NCBI GenBank assembly: GCA_020444475.1
Contig: JAHLKV010000001.1
Span: 1 to 64,000 of the forward strand
DNA length: 64,000 bases
Source: a bacterium
GTDB lineage: Bacteria > Zixibacteria > MSB-5A5 > GN15 > FEB-12
Direction of reading: 5' to 3'
Part shown: piece by piece, positions 45,320-54,500 of the stretch
Layout of the letters: every line of letters begins with the position of its first letter
How positions within the stretch are numbered: position 1 is the first letter of the stretch
Notes under the pieces: model-generated
Seen by the model: the letters and a program-made list of their open reading frames with translations, nothing else
The model's database searches: none
What the model was told of the DNA's origin: nothing
Position numbers and translations under genes: made by a program

Positions 45320-45868
45320 ATGAACAAAACGCGGGTTCGAGAACTGATGGTGCCTCTGGACGACTACGCAGTGGTTCCGGAGACGGCGACGCTGCGGGAT
45401 GCCGCGCTGGCCCTGCAGGCGGCTCAGGAGCGTCTCGAAGCCGGTCGTCAGCCGCACCGGGCGGTACTGGTGGCGGACGCCTCCGGACGAATAGTCGGCA
45501 AGATCGGTCAGCTCGCTTTTCTCAAGGGGCTGGAGCCGAAGTATAATATGCTGGGAGACCTCAACACGCTGGCGCGAGCCGGCGTCAGTGATGTCCTGAT
45601 TGCCACCATGCGCGATCACTATCGGTACTTCGAAGATTCCTTCGAGGATACCTGTCGGCGGGGTGAGTCGATTCCGGTTCGGGAGGTTATGCATCCCGTG
45701 CGGGAAGGCATCAGCGAGGACGCAACGCTGGGTGAGGCGCTGCATCTGCTCGTGGTGTGGCAGCAGCTCTCCCTGCTGGTGAATCGCGACGGCAGATCGG
45801 TCGGACTGATTCGCCTGTCCGACCTTTTCGAAGAGATCATGCAACACATGACTGCGCCTCGGGCCTGA
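45320..45868 (+). CDS. CBS-domain pair protein, copy 2
   Basis: 182 residues from the ATG at 45320, with GAGGA nine bases upstream; a GTG at 45302 would add six residues. Two CBS motifs: RELMVPLDDYAVVPETATL with IVGKIGQLAFL, and VMHPVREGISEDATLGEA with SVGLIRLSDLFEE. It shares the layout and the FED-x-CRR linker of copy 1, so the pair arose by tandem duplication, then diverged. It lies 25 bases before the receiver-transporter fusion. The two copies could form a heterodimer; this is inference. Confidence 0.85.
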   Translation: MNKTRVRELMVPLDDYAVVPETATLRDAALALQAAQERLEAGRQPHRAVLVADASGRIVGKIGQLAFLKGLEPKYNMLGDLNTLARAGVSDVLIATMRDHYRYFEDSFEDTCRRGESIPVREVMHPVREGISEDATLGEALHLLVVWQQLSLLVNRDGRSVGLIRLSDLFEEIMQHMTAPRA

Positions 45869-45893
45869 GACGGCGCACCTGGGAGTATTTGGT

Positions 45894-47927
45894 ATGGCAA
45901 AAGTTCTACTCGTCGACGATGAAGAGAAGTTTCGTACCTCGCTTGCTCGGCGCATGAATCTTCGGGGGTATGAGACGGTCGAAGTCGACAACGGGGAAGA
46001 TGCCGTCAAGCAGATCCGAGCCGACGGAGAGATCGATATCGTTCTGCTCGACCGCAAAATGCCGGGCATGACCGGCGAGCAGGCACTCAAGGAGATGAAA
46101 AGCTTCCGGCCCGAGCTGCAGGTTATCATGCTGACGGGTCAGTCGACACTGGAGTCGGCGATGGAGACCGGTCGTTTGGAGGCGTACTCATACCTGCGGA
46201 AGCCGTACGAGCTGGATGAGCTGCTGGCGGTGGTCGATCAGGCACGATCCGATAAGGTGCATGCCATGGCCCGGCATGAGATTCCGCATGTCGAGCGGGG
46301 CTCGCTTTGGAAGTGGCTGGTCGGTTCACACAACTCGCGGCCGCTCATCATTCTGATCGGGATTCTGCTGTTCTGCGCGATCGTGTTTATGCCGACATCC
46401 GACCGCATGATGACTCTTCTGTCAACCCCCAAGACGGGTGAGATGACCGATGCCAACTTCGGCTACGCCGGGTATCGCTCGATGACTCCCGGACAGACGA
46501 TCGCCGATGCGTACAGCAAGGATGGCAAGGTCGCCAAGGTTCACTACGACGAGTCCGGAAAGAAGGTTTCGGTGCCGCTGAGTCCGGGAGAGACCGCAAC
46601 GAAGGCCAAGATTATGCTGGCGGTTCTGCTCATTGCGGCCCTTTTCTGGGCGAGTGGCGCCGTACCGGTCGGTATTACGGCGCTCATCGTGGGTCTCGCC
46701 ATGTATTTCGGCGGCGTGATGCCGCCCGATTACATTGCGCAGTCGTTCGCCAAGGACTCAGTTATCTTCATTTTCGGCGTGCTGGCGATCGCGTCAGCCA
46801 TCAGCAAGACGGGATTGGATCGCAGAATCGGACTGCTCTTACTCGGTCCGGCCACGAATCTACCCAAGCTCCTGTTCATTTTCCTGCCGTTGTTGGCGGT
46901 TGCCTGTTCGTTTGTCTCCGAGCACGCGTTAATCGCTTTTCTGATGCCGCTTTTCATGATGGTATATACATCGTCGATCAAGACGGCGGGAATACGGAAG
47001 GATCGTGCGCTGGCGGTCATGTTCGTGCTCTCGATGAGTTATGTAGCCAACTCCGGGGGACCGGGATCGCCGGCGGCGGGGGGACGCAACGCGGTCATGC
47101 TGGGCATCCTCAGTGACTATGGTCTCGCACCGACGTTCGGGGAATGGGTCATGTACGGTCTTCCGTTCGTTCCGGTGATGGCGCTCGTTATCGCGACGTA
47201 CTTCTACATTGCGTTCCGCCGTCGTCTGAAGGTAACGGGGCTGGATGTTTCCCGGATGGTACGCCAGGCCTCGGAGAAGATCGGTCCGATGAACTCCAAG
47301 GAGTACATCACGGCGGTGGTTCTGGTTGTACTGATCGCCCTGTGGGTGCTGACCAGTGACACGTTTGGAATGGGTGGACCGGTCATTCTTGCCATTGTGG
47401 CACTGAACATTTTCCGTATTTTGAGATGGCGAGATATTGCGGGTATCCCGTGGGATGTGGTGGCATTGTATGCCAGCGCGACAGCCATGGGCAAGGGACT
47501 GGCGGTAACAGGCGCGGCGTTGTATCTTGCCGATGCGTTCGTTTCAATCCTGCCGGAGGTACTGCGCACGGGGGAGGGGCTGGCGATAGCCGCGAGTCTG
47601 TTTACGGGATTGACGACGAACTTCATGAGTGACGGTGCGACGGTATCGGCGATTGGTCCGATCACGATTCCTATGGCGAAGATAGCCGGTACCAGTCCGG
47701 TAATGGTGGGTCTGGCCACCGCCTTTGCGTCGTCATTCGCCCATATGCTGATTATCGGCACGCCGAACAATGCAATTTGCTATGCGCTGGCGAAGGATCC
47801 GTATACGGGCGAGCAACTGGTCACCCTGGGGGACTTCTTCAAGCACGGTGCGATCGTTCTCGTGCTTTCGTTCATGGTGCTGTGGCTGTGGACCTTCCTC
47901 GGTTATTGGCGCTGGATCGGCTTCTAG
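45894..47927 (+). CDS. Receiver domain fused to an SLC13/DASS-type membrane transporter
   Basis: 677 residues. Residues 1-120 are a full receiver domain: acidic pair D8/D9, phospho-acceptor Asp53 in VLLDRKMPGMTG, Thr in MLTGQ and Lys in YLRKPYE. A short linker leads to a membrane part with about 11-12 hydrophobic segments and the SLC13 (divalent-anion:Na+) layout: AVPVGITALIVGLAMYFGG, SGGPGSPAAGGRN, and two pseudo-symmetric hairpin motifs. These motifs are SEHALIAFLMP and SDGATVSAIGPI, where the family's SNT is changed to SEH and SDG. The phosphorylation state may therefore gate transport directly. The ligand is unknown and may not be a dicarboxylate or sulfate, given the altered motifs. The frame is continuous with no internal ribosome site noticed. 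Confidence 0.9.
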   Translation: MAKVLLVDDEEKFRTSLARRMNLRGYETVEVDNGEDAVKQIRADGEIDIVLLDRKMPGMTGEQALKEMKSFRPELQVIMLTGQSTLESAMETGRLEAYSYLRKPYELDELLAVVDQARSDKVHAMARHEIPHVERGSLWKWLVGSHNSRPLIILIGILLFCAIVFMPTSDRMMTLLSTPKTGEMTDANFGYAGYRSMTPGQTIADAYSKDGKVAKVHYDESGKKVSVPLSPGETATKAKIMLAVLLIAALFWASGAVPVGITALIVGLAMYFGGVMPPDYIAQSFAKDSVIFIFGVLAIASAISKTGLDRRIGLLLLGPATNLPKLLFIFLPLLAVACSFVSEHALIAFLMPLFMMVYTSSIKTAGIRKDRALAVMFVLSMSYVANSGGPGSPAAGGRNAVMLGILSDYGLAPTFGEWVMYGLPFVPVMALVIATYFYIAFRRRLKVTGLDVSRMVRQASEKIGPMNSKEYITAVVLVVLIALWVLTSDTFGMGGPVILAIVALNIFRILRWRDIAGIPWDVVALYASATAMGKGLAVTGAALYLADAFVSILPEVLRTGEGLAIAASLFTGLTTNFMSDGATVSAIGPITIPMAKIAGTSPVMVGLATAFASSFAHMLIIGTPNNAICYALAKDPYTGEQLVTLGDFFKHGAIVLVLSFMVLWLWTFLGYWRWIGF

Positions 47928-47945
47928 GCTGTAAGGAGAAACAGT

Positions 47946-48434
47946 ATGTCGGATACTATCAAGCTGCTGATTGTCGACGACGAAGTCAAATTCCTTGAAT
48001 CCATCGCCAAACGACTGGAGCTTCGGGGACTCGATGTAACCACCGCCACCAGCGGTATGGACGCCGTGAGAATCGCACAATCGCAGAAGTTCGACCTGGC
48101 GCTTTTGGATCTTAAGATGCCGGGAATGGACGGCAAACAGGTGCTGGAGATTCTCAAGCGGGAGCACAAGTTCATCGAGGTTGTCATTCTCACCGGGCAC
48201 GGGTCGGTCGATTCGGCGGTCGAATGCACGAAACTCGGCGCCTTCAGTTACTTGCCGAAGCCGTACGAACTTGACGATCTGATCGAGGTGCTTCGACAGG
48301 CTTATGAAGCTCGTCTGAAGAAGAAGTTCCAATCGGACGTGGAACGCATGGACAGACTTGCATCGCTGGCTGCCGGCACCAGTGCATTGGGTATCCTTCG
48401 TGCCATGCGGGAGCTTGACGACGAGGAACGTTGA
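47946..48434 (+). CDS. Stand-alone response regulator receiver protein
   Basis: 162 residues, preceded by AAGGAG. Receiver domain with D11/D12, phospho-acceptor Asp55 in LALLDLKMPGMDG, Thr in ILTGHG and Lys in YLPKPYE. It is close in sequence to the receiver of the transporter fusion (shared PYELDDL/PYELDEL helix). The short C-terminal tail (about 125-162) is helical with no DNA-binding or enzymatic domain. It may act as a phosphate sink, or as a partner of the kinase or the transporter. It is the last gene of the operon. Confidence 0.9.
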   Translation: MSDTIKLLIVDDEVKFLESIAKRLELRGLDVTTATSGMDAVRIAQSQKFDLALLDLKMPGMDGKQVLEILKREHKFIEVVILTGHGSVDSAVECTKLGAFSYLPKPYELDDLIEVLRQAYEARLKKKFQSDVERMDRLASLAAGTSALGILRAMRELDDEER

Positions 48435-48456
48435 TCAGGGGGATCGAGCAAAATAG

Positions 48457-48485
48457 AAGGGCGGGACAGTTGTCCCGCCCTTTTT
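48457..48485. terminator. Intrinsic terminator of the kinase-transporter operon
   Basis: Stem AAGGGCGGGAC/GTCCCGCCCTT, loop AGTT, followed on the plus strand by TTTTT. On the minus strand it is followed by CTTCTATTTT, so it probably also ends the convergent SGNH-LamG gene. Confidence 0.92.
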
Positions 48486-48541
48486 CTGTGGCGTGGTAGG
48501 GAATCGGCTACACCACAGGACTTGGTTTCCAGGTAGTCCGG

Positions 48542-51500
48542 TCAGTCGCAGGCCGAGACGCACGGCAGTGGCGCCGGTCCTCCCAGGAAGAGGCGATTGA
48601 CCAGGAAGATCAAATCAGTAAGATCGATATCGCAGTCAACGTCACCGTTGGTGTTGGCTTCGCCACGGCATTCCGGAGCCGGCCCGCCAAGGAACAGATA
48701 GTTCACGAGATAGATCAAGTCTGACAGGTCCACCTGATCCAGCGCGTCGGCGTTTATGTTTCCTGCGAGACCCTCACAACAGCTCGCCGGGCTCCATATG
48801 TACTGCCACCAGGCGGAACAGGTGTCGACATTGGAGTTCCCCGCTTCGTCCACAATACGGAAGTAGAGTGTGTGCGGACCGGGAGCGGTCTGGGGGGCCT
48901 GCCATCCGACAGCCAGGTCGTGTCCCGACAGGTTGAAGAGCCACATCGGCATCCACGGCCCAACGCAGGAATCAACGCGGTAGTATCCGTGTGCCAATTC
49001 CACATCATCGGCAATCCTGAATGTCAGGATAGGCGGGTACTCAGAGTAGGTACCTCCCGATGCCGGCGACTGGACCGTGATACTGGGCGGCGTGCAATCC
49101 ACCTGCAGAGCACAGCCCTGAACATCGTGTGGCAGGGGATCGAGAATCTCATCGAGCAATGCACTGTGTGCAAAGTCGATCTCGGTCTGTGACGTTTCTC
49201 CAATGCAGTCAACAACCACCCCGAGGATCACCACGGGCGAGGGTGCAAACTGTCCCGACGTAACCTCAAACTGAACAGTGATCGAGTCCGCATAGGCGGT
49301 CGATGTCAGTGTATAGTTGCCCGCACCGATCGAATCGAGGGCGGGTCCGGGAATGGCGGTCAGGGGTTGGAGATAGGCCGATTCAACCCCCAGCGTGAAC
49401 ACGCCGCCGCGTACGATAGTCGAATCAAAGTCCATCTGAAGCCAGAGGGTGTCCGACGAGCCGCATCGGGCCAGCGGACGGTCCGGCGTGAGGCTCAACA
49501 ACGCCTCCGGCAGCGGCTGAACGACGATCATATTCGACACGTATGTTGATCCGGGCGTGGTCGCGTTAAACGGCGTGACATGCGCCTCCCAGGTGTCGTA
49601 AGCAGATGTCTCGGTGTATTTGATTGTATTCATGCCATCGGAATACAGCGACGCTATCTGCTCGGGTGTCAGGGCATGGTTGTACACCGCGGGCTCGTCG
49701 ATAGTGCCGAACCAGGGGTACACCGTGCCATACACGCCGACCATGAGGGAGGGATCGGTGACATCAACAACCGGCGAGATTGCCGACGACACCTGGACGC
49801 CGTTCTTGTAGAGTACAAGTTCTCCGGTATCGTAGTCGAATGTGAGCGCCACGAAATACCAGGTGTCAGGAGAGAGCGGGTTGGTATCCTGAACCGTATA
49901 CCACGCCCCGTTGTGACCGGCTGATAACCGATAACCCTGAGACGACGGCGCCCAGAAAGCGTGACTTCCCGTGTTTGGCGACACACCGGAAATGATGTTA
50001 CCACTGTTAGATCCGCCGTCATTCGTGCGATAGACCCAGGCGGTTTTCGTGTACGATGACGTGGTCGGGAAGTTCGCGCCGGCATTGAGCCAGCTGGTTC
50101 CATCGAACTGCAAGGCCCCGAAGCCGTCATGCCCCGCCGAGGCACTCCAGACGGGAGATCCGACCGCGGTCACGGTCGCCCCGTTGCCGGAGTAGTCGGT
50201 CAAGGCATTTTCGCTGCCACCCTCCATGGGCAGGAAGAGCGACATGGTGGGCAGGCCGTCTTTGTAGAAGACGGTCGCGGAAGTCGTGGCGTCGGCGACC
50301 AGCGTAAATGAACAGATCAGATCGTCGGTGATCAGGTTCTCCGGGGAGGTCGCGGCCAACTGCAGGTTGGCCAAATCCACAACCGGCAGTGAGTTGATCG
50401 TGACGGCGTTGGAGGTCTCGGTATCTCCGATGCCGGCCGCCGAGAACGGTGTCACGTGGGCTTCCCATTCCTCGCCGACGGCAGTCATTTCGGGTACGAC
50501 AAGGTTCTGTCCCGATGTATATGTCGCGGCGATCTGCTCCGGAGGCATCGCGAAAGCGTATACTTTCGCGTCATCGATAGTACCGAACCACGGGAATACC
50601 GTGCCATAGACACCAACCGAAAGGGTGGGATCGGTGACATCCTTGACCGCGACAACCGCGTTGTCGACCTCGACTCCGTTTTTGTAGAGCCGGATGATGC
50701 CGGTATCGTAGTCAAAGGTCACGGCGACATGGTACCAGGTATCGGGATCGAGAGGGACCGGATCCTGAACTGTCGTCCAGGCGCCGTTATGGCCGGCCGA
50801 AAGCCGGTAGCTCTGATTGCTCGGCGCCCAGAAGGCGTGACTGCCGGTATTGGGCGCGGTTCCGGATATGATGTTGCCACTGCTGGCGCCCCCATCGGCG
50901 GTTCTATACACCCAGGCCATTTTGGTGTACGAGGACTGGGTTGGGAAGGCGGTGGGGTTGACCAGCCAGCCGGCCCCGCTGAACTGATAGGCCCCGAAAC
51001 CGTCGTGCCCGGCCGTCGCGCTCCAGTTGAGCGTGCCGCTGATGGTCAAATCGTTGGCGTTGCCGGAAATGTCGACGTTGGCGGCACCGCCGCCTTCGAA
51101 CGGATACAAGGCTACAGCCAGCGGTGATCCATCAACATACCAGGCGGTCGCGGCTGTTGTGGCGTCAGCCACCAGCGAGTACGTACAGAACAGCGAGTCG
51201 GTGAGATAGACGTAGGGTGATGACGCCGTTATGGCGACATTGGTCACCTCTATCTGTTCGACGATTTCCAGGTCGTTCGAGACATAGGTCGGACCGGCTT
51301 CGGTGGCGGAGAACGGTGTCACATGGGCCGACCAGATGTCAGCGACATTCGTTTCCGACGCCGTGATTACTTGTTCCCCTCCAGCCGCGTACATGGCGGC
51401 TATCTGATCGGAAGTAAGAGCACGACTGTACAGACGAGCATCATCGATACTGCCGGTCCACCAGTAGGCGCTGTTATAAGCACCAATCTGAACGGTAGCG

Positions 51501-54500
51501 TCGGTAACATCGACTGAAGCAGCAGTCCCCGTATCGACCACGACACCATCTTTGTAGAGTGTCATCAAGCGGGTCGCCTGTTCGTAGGTCACAGCTACGA
51601 AGTACCATGTGTCAAGCTCAAGCGGAACCGCATCCTGAACGACCGTCCACGTGCCGTTGTGGCCGGCAGAGAGGCGGTACGACGCCGAGGCGTGCGCCAG
51701 GAAGGCATGACCGCCGGTGGGCGTGTCGCCGGACATGATATTTAGACCAGTGCCCGTGCGATAGACCCAGGCGGTCTTAGTATACGACGATGCTGTGGGC
51801 ATGATCTCACCGGCGACTAGGAAGTCATCGCCATCGAAGACCAGGCCGCCGTTGCCATCGTGTCCGCCGGTGGAGTCATATGCCGGATCGCCGGAGGCGG
51901 TGGCATGGTTGCCGTTGCCGGAGTAGTCTCGCAAAGCAGCCGTGTCTCCCTCAAACGGATAGTAGCCGACCATTACCGGGTTGCCGTCCAGGTACCAGGC
52001 GGTGGCAGCCGTCGTGGCAGCATCGAGCAGATCGAAGGCTACGGTAAGATCGTCAGCGGTGAAGTTGTTTCCGGAAGAGCTGCTCAAGAGGAGGTTTTCG
52101 AGTTCCACCGTGGGCAGCGGGTTAATCGTAAGGGTATTCGAGGCAACGCCGGTACCCATGACCGAAGCGGAGTACGGTGTTACTTCGGCATACCACTCGT
52201 CGCCGACTTCAGTCTCGGCAGCCTCGATTACGTCACCTCCCGAGGTATACATGGCGGCAATCTGATCGCCGGAGAGCACGAAGTCGTACACTCGCGCGTC
52301 GTCCATCAGTCCGAACCACGGATAGACGTTGCCGTAGGCCCCAATCTGAAGTGTTGAGTCGGTGACATTGGGCGCTGCAACAGTTCCGGTGTCAATGAGG
52401 ACGCCGTTCTTGTACAGCGACATCAGACCGGTTGAGTAGTCGAATGTCAGGGCGACGAAATACCAGGTGTCGAGCGCCAGGGCCTCGACGTCAGCAACCG
52501 TCGCAGTCGCACTCCAGGCGCCGTTGTGACCGGCTCGCAGGATGTGGCCGACACTGCTGGGAGCCCAGAAAGCGTGGCTGCCGGCGGTGGGGTAGTCACC
52601 GGAAATGATGTTGCCGCTCTGAGCGCCGCCGTCATCGGTGCGATATACCCAGGCTGTTTTGGTATAGGAAGACAGCGTGGGGAAGCATTCGCCCGCCGAG
52701 ACGTATCCGGCGCCGCCGAATGACAGAGCTCCGGAACCGTCCGGTCCGCCGCCATCGCTCCAGGTTGGCGGCGTGTCGAGTGCCGTCACCGTCCGTCCTG
52801 AACCGGAAAGATCGGTCAGCGCATTGTCCGCGCCAGCTTCGAACGGAAGGAAAATCGTCATGAGTGGCGAGCCGTTGCGATACCAGGCCGTCGCACTACC
52901 AAGGGCGTAGGCCCCGAGGCTGTAAGTAACTGACAGATCGTCGGTCACCAGCTCCTGGGGTGAACTCGCGGCCAGCACGACATCGGACACATCCGGCATG
53001 TAATCATTGACGGTAAGAACATTGGACGCGACACCGGTGCCGGCAGCGGTAGCAGAGAAGGGTGTCACAGTGGCCTGCCACTCGTCACCGATTTCCGTTT
53101 CCGACGACGCGATCACATCGCGTCCCTGCGCATACAGGGCCTGGATCTGGTCCGCGGACAAGGCCTGGTCATAGACGCGAATGTCATCCATGCTGCCATG
53201 CCACGGAAAGACAGTACCGTAAATGCCGATATTGAGCGCCGCGTTGGTTACATCAGGAGTCGTCGGATTGCCGCGGTCAACTTCGACACCGTCGCGATAG
53301 AGTATCATCTCATTGGCTGCATAGTCGAAAGTCAGGGCAACGCAAATCCACGTGTTGAGATCGAGGGAATCCGGATCATAGACGGTCGTCCAGGTGGAGT
53401 TGTGGCCGGCGGCGAGATGGTAGCCGTTGTTGCTGGGCGCCCAGAACGCGTGTGAGCCACTGGTGGCGCCGCCGGAAATGATGTTTCCGTAGTTGCCGAC
53501 CCCGGCCGCCGTACGATATACCCACGCGAACTTGGTATAGGAGGAGTTGGTCGGGAAGTAATTACCGACATTCATCCAGTCGTTGCCATCGAAGTCGTAG
53601 CAGCCGAATCCGTCCGGATCGCCTGTAGCGTTCCAGGTGGCATCCCCGGCAACTGTGGCATTGAGACCGTTGCCCGAATAGTCAAGCAGGGAGGCCGTCT
53701 GCCCGCCCTCAAACGGGAAGTACGCCACCATCGTGGGGCCGCCGTTTCTGGACCAGGCGGTGGCGGCAGTGATGGCATCACCACTCAGGGTGTAGGTGCA
53801 GGTAAGATCATCATCGGTGTAGTTGTTGGGTGATGAAGCCGAGACGACTACGTCTTCGACGACAGCATCGCTGGCATCATAGATGGTAAGCGTATTCGAC
53901 TTGACCGAAGCTCCTGCCTCAGTAGCGGAGAACGGCGTCACCCAGGCTGCCCAATCGTCGCCGATCTCGGTCTCCGTGTAGCGCAGAGTGTCCGCACCGC
54001 CCGACTGATAGAGTGTGGCTATCTGTTCCGGGGAGAGAGCGAGATTATAGACGCGGGCGTCATCGATGGAGCCGGTCCACTGATTGCCGGTGCCGAAAGC
54101 GCCCACCATGAGCGTGTTATCAGTGACGCTGAGGTCGGCCGCATCAACAGTGGCGCTGTCAACCTGAACGCCATTCTTGTACAGCACCATCGCTCCCGTC
54201 GAATAGTCAAAGGTAACGGCAACGAAGTACCACGTGTTGAGGGCCAGCGGCGTTGCATCCTGCACCGTGGTCCAGTGGCTGTTGTGACCGGCTGCGAGGG
54301 CGTGGGATGTGGTGACCGGCGCCCAGAACGCGTGTCCGTTGGCGCCAATGTCACCGGAGAGGATGTTATTGTTCGTAGTCCCCGTGCGATACACCCAGGC
54401 CGTCTTGGTGTAGGAGGAATTGACCGGGAAGTTCTCGCCGGCGATGACATGGTCGTCGCCATCGAATACCATGGCTCCGAACCCGTCGTGGCCGCCCGAC

